Assembly (NCBI GenBank): GCA_017418765.1
Contig: JAFOMV010000225.1
Coordinates: 1-8,673, forward strand
Length of the DNA: 8,673 nt
DNA from: Ruminococcus sp.
GTDB lineage: Bacteria; Bacillota_A; Clostridia; Oscillospirales; Ruminococcaceae
Direction of reading: 5' to 3'
A program made the translations under genes and the position numbers. A model generated the notes under the pieces. It did no database searches and had not been told where the DNA came from. It was given only the letters and a program-made list of their open reading frames with translations. Positions within the stretch are counted from its first letter, which is position 1. Each line of letters begins with the position of its first letter. Positions 6,219 to 8,673 of this stretch are shown piece by piece.

Positions 6219-8517
6219 CAGTATCATCCTCCTCTGCGGTATCTTCGGCTGCTTCTTCTGCCTGTTCCTTTTTGGCTCTGAGCTTTTCAGCCGCGTTGGA
6301 TTTTATCTGTTCCAGCTTCTGTTCTTCCTTTTTCTTTCTGCGCTTTTTTACGGAAGCCGCAGCGATAAGGATGATGATGAGTGCGGCAAAGATACAGCCC
6401 ATAACTATAAGGAATACCTTTGAAACGTTGTGGCTGCCTATCTCGATAGTTCCGGGGACTACTTCTATACCGTAATCCTTTGCGAAATCATAGGGGACAG
6501 TGCCCTTGTCAGCGTAGACCTTGAAGCCTTCGATAAGTGCATCGGCAGGTTCTTTGTTGGCATCGTTCTCGTCAACAAGGTTGATGACATCGTCATAGAA
6601 GTAGCCGAAAGCGTATGTGCCCAGCTTTTCTACCTTGTCATAGAAGCGCAGGCTTTTCAGCTTCATACATTCAAAGAAAGCGTCAGCACCGAGAGTTTTC
6701 AGCTCCTTTGACATCTTTACCTTTTCGAGTGCCTTGCTGTTTTCAAATGCGTAAGTTTCTATCTCCTCAACATTTGAGAGGTCTACTTTTTTCAGATAAT
6801 TGCTGTATGCGAAAGCAGATGCGGCAATGCTCTTTACGGAAAGCGGCACCTTGAATGATTCAGCCTCACGTGAAGCAGGGTAGGCAAGGAGAGTGGTCAT
6901 ATCCTTGTCATAGAGAACACCGTCAACCGAGCAGAAGTTTCCGTCATTTCCCTCGGAAACGTTTATCTCTTTAAGGCTGTTGTACTGGATGAAAGGCTCG
7001 CTGTCATTGATATTCTTGCAGTTGCCCGAAATGGTAATGCTTTCAAGGACGGGGCAGGTCTCGAATATGGAAGCCCCCAGCACCTCTGCGCCGCCTAAGT
7101 CAGCCTTGCTGAGCATGGGGCAGTCACCGAAAGCAGCCTCGCCTACTTCCTTTACGCTCTTGGGGAGAACTATGGATGTGAGGTACTGACAGCTGTAGAA
7201 AGCGCCCTTTCTTATCTCAGTCACGGTCTCAGGGAGCTTTATCTGTGAAGCACCGCAGTTTGTGAAAGCGGTAGTATAAACTGATGTTACCTTGTGACCG
7301 TCAAGCGTATCAGGGACTACGAGCTCCACATCAGAGGAAGTACAGCCTGTGATGACCGCATTTCCGTCAACGATGGCATATTCGATATCGTTGTAGTATT
7401 TCTTTTCGAGCTTCTTTACCTCCTGACTTTCCTTAAAGTTTTCGGGAGTCATGAAAGCGAAGTTGTTCTTGTAATCGTAATCCTCATCGTAGTCAACACT
7501 GTATGAAGAAGCGGCAGAATCGGATTCACCTACTACCGTGAAGCCCTCTACAGCAGTTTCCTTGCCGTCGTCAGAAATATTGTAGCCGAAAGCAGAGTAG
7601 CCGATATCCTGTACGGATGATGGTATTATTATATATGTAAGGCCGGTATTCGCAAAAGCTGACTGTCCCACAGAAAGCAGACCCATAGGAAGCTCTATCT
7701 CAGTGAGAGCCTTGCAGTTTGAGAAAGCGCCGCCGCCGATAGTATCTATGGTGTCGGGCAGCTTTACATCGCTGAGCTTTGAGCAGTCGGAAAAAGCGAA
7801 AGCGCCGATATCGGTGAGCGAGGTCTTGCTCAGGTCAACGGCAGTAAGCTCCTGGTTGCTGTTGAATGAGTGGCGGTCTATGGTCTCAAGAGAAGCAGGG
7901 AACGATATTTTTTTCAGCTCCGTCATGAACACAGCCGCAGTGCCTATATCCTTTACCTTGCTGCCGATGGTGAAGCTTTCGCCCTTTTTTGCGGAAGGAT
8001 AGCATATGAGAGTGGTCTTGTCCTTAGTGTAGAGTACACCGTCTTCGGAAACGTAGTTCTTGTTTCCGCTGCTGACATTTATCTCTCTGAGCTTAGTGCA
8101 GTACATAAAAGGATTGTCAGAGGAGATGTACTCGATACTGTCAGGGATGGTGACTGTCTCTAAGGGAGAGTTGTCATGGTCATTGCCTAAGGCGTATTTT
8201 CCGAGATAGGTGACCTTTTTGCCTTCGATGGTATCAGGGATGGTGAGCTCCTTGTCAGAGCCTTTCCAGAACTCTATACACGCACCACCGTCATCCATTA
8301 TGGTGTAGGAGAAATCGCCCGAAACGGGATAGGATGCAATGAGGTCATCCACGCTGTTATAGGTGTTTCCGTCCTCGTCGGTGTAGGAAGGTGACGAGCT
8401 GCTGTCCCAGCCCTCGTAGGCGGTCTCGGCACGGACTATCGAAGCGGCAGGCATACAGGCAGAAGCGCAAAGCAGGAGGCTCAGCATGAAAGCCGCAGTT
8501 TTTCTTGGTTTAAACAT
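6205..8517 (-). CDS. BspA-type leucine-rich-repeat surface protein with two repeat modules, membrane-anchored, 770 aa
   Basis: Larger partner of the downstream LRR protein. Signal peptide 1-30 (MFKPRK start, likely cut after VRA). The ectodomain holds two modules built from the same parts. Each opens with a cap strand (FSYTIMDDGG at about 69; IEYAIVDGNAVIT at about 378) and a VPDT/IPDT..G.KV turn. Each has a non-repeat insert (DGVLYTKDKTTLICYP at 159-174; DGVLYDKDMTTLLAYP at 532-547). Each ends with FGY..DD and a GFTV/GFKV cap (about 310-348 and 637-686). LRR_5 Ala-Phe pairs recur at 22-24 residues, for example 241, 264, 287, 309 and 568, 590, 613, 636. A transmembrane helix (about 700-722) is followed by KKRRKKK and a 40-residue tail that turns strongly acidic. 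There is no sortase signal. GAGAGGG six bases upstream selects the ATG at 8517 over a TTG at 8532. Function is inferred as surface binding or recognition. Confidence 0.88.
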   Translation of the reverse strand: MFKPRKTAAFMLSLLLCASACMPAASIVRAETAYEGWDSSSSPSYTDEDGNTYNSVDDLIASYPVSGDFSYTIMDDGGACIEFWKGSDKELTIPDTIEGKKVTYLGKYALGNDHDNSPLETVTIPDSIEYISSDNPFMYCTKLREINVSSGNKNYVSEDGVLYTKDKTTLICYPSAKKGESFTIGSKVKDIGTAAVFMTELKKISFPASLETIDRHSFNSNQELTAVDLSKTSLTDIGAFAFSDCSKLSDVKLPDTIDTIGGGAFSNCKALTEIELPMGLLSVGQSAFANTGLTYIIIPSSVQDIGYSAFGYNISDDGKETAVEGFTVVGESDSAASSYSVDYDEDYDYKNNFAFMTPENFKESQEVKKLEKKYYNDIEYAIVDGNAVITGCTSSDVELVVPDTLDGHKVTSVYTTAFTNCGASQIKLPETVTEIRKGAFYSCQYLTSIVLPKSVKEVGEAAFGDCPMLSKADLGGAEVLGASIFETCPVLESITISGNCKNINDSEPFIQYNSLKEINVSEGNDGNFCSVDGVLYDKDMTTLLAYPASREAESFKVPLSVKSIAASAFAYSNYLKKVDLSNVEEIETYAFENSKALEKVKMSKELKTLGADAFFECMKLKSLRFYDKVEKLGTYAFGYFYDDVINLVDENDANKEPADALIEGFKVYADKGTVPYDFAKDYGIEVVPGTIEIGSHNVSKVFLIVMGCIFAALIIILIAAASVKKRRKKKEEQKLEQIKSNAAEKLRAKKEQAEEAAEDTAEEDDTDEAE
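6228..6234 (-). promoter_or_regulatory. Ribosome binding site within the acidic tail codons of the upstream LRR gene
   Basis: GAGGAGG on the minus strand, nine bases before the ATG at 6218 and directly against the ATG at 6227. It lies inside the Glu-Glu-Asp codons of the upstream protein's EEDDTDEAE tail. It decides the start of the second LRR gene and supports translational coupling. Confidence 0.75.
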
Positions 8518-8523
8518 AGTTTT

Positions 8524-8530
8524 CCCTCTC
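8524..8530 (-). promoter_or_regulatory. Ribosome binding site of the first LRR gene
   Basis: GAGAGGG on the minus strand with a six-base spacer to the ATG at 8517. It favours this start over the in-frame TTG at 8532, which overlaps the site itself. Confidence 0.7.
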
Positions 8531-8571
8531 AATCTGAACGGGACAGAGCCCGATATGGTCTATTTAATACG

Positions 8572-8600
8572 ATTATAACATAATTTGCAGTTTATTGCAA
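8572..8600 (-). promoter_or_regulatory. Housekeeping-type promoter with extended -10 for the LRR operon
   Basis: On the minus strand TTGCAA (8595-8600), a 17-base spacer, then TATAAT (8572-8577), a perfect -10 hexamer preceded by TG one base away (extended -10). Transcription should start near 8565, giving a leader of about 48 bases. A/T-rich sequence precedes the -35. An inverted repeat TTGCA-N6-TGCAA (8585-8600) overlaps the -35 and the upstream half of the spacer, so a repressor could bind there. Confidence 0.75.
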
Positions 8601-8673
8601 TGAATTTCACGCATTTTTCACGGCAGGAGCATTTACTTTTTATTTATTGCAGCTGCTGAGCCAGCGGCGGTGC

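Noticed and set aside
8539..8552. Small hairpin CGGG-N6-CCCG in the LRR leader
   Set aside because: A 4-bp stem is expected by chance in this composition, and nothing around it suggests a riboswitch.
8601..8673. Possible 3' end of another minus-strand gene at the right edge (frames ending at TAA 8644-8646 or TAA 8633-8635)
   Set aside because: Only nine to twelve codons are visible in each frame and two frames fit equally well. No product can be assigned.

Overview
The window looks like a chromosomal segment from a low-to-mid GC, gut- or rumen-type Firmicute. The protein families, frequent ATA/AGA/AGG codons, strong AGGAGG-type ribosome binding sites, a BspA-like leucine-rich-repeat pair and small GC-rich palindromes between genes suggest a Ruminococcus-like member of the Oscillospiraceae. 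This assignment is by impression and was not tested by alignment. There are six protein-coding genes in three transcription blocks. I see no tRNA, rRNA, CRISPR array, insertion sequence or phage gene. Layout: (1) Bases 1-2711, plus strand: the 3' part of an AEC-family membrane transporter, cut by the window edge, then a 590-residue polytopic GT-C/GT39-like glycosyltransferase. They are 32 bases apart and probably co-transcribed. (2) Bases 2712-2859: a convergent gap with three tandem 27-bp copies and a perfect 9-bp-stem hairpin. (3) Bases 2860-4682, minus strand: a divergent aspartate/ornithine-carbamoyltransferase-fold protein followed by a cysteine-rich FliB-like lysine-N-methylase homologue. 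The two genes share an ATGA stop/start overlap. (4) Bases 4683-4796: a short gap with the same 9-bp hairpin arms as the convergent gap, plus a second inverted repeat in the probable leader. (5) Bases 4797-8517, minus strand: two overlapping genes for secreted, membrane-anchored BspA-type (LRR_5) proteins of 770 and 473 residues. A good extended -10 promoter precedes them. How the genes may work together: the LRR pair share a layout of signal peptide, LRR ectodomain, one transmembrane helix and a charged cytoplasmic tail. They are translationally linked and probably form a surface adhesion or recognition pair. The carbamoyltransferase-like and FliB-like genes are tightly coupled, but the first lacks several residues expected for ornithine transcarbamylase and the second has no flagellar neighbour. 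Their shared role is the main open question here. The other notable item is the palindromic element shared by the two gaps, apparently a dispersed repeat that in one place has also expanded in tandem.
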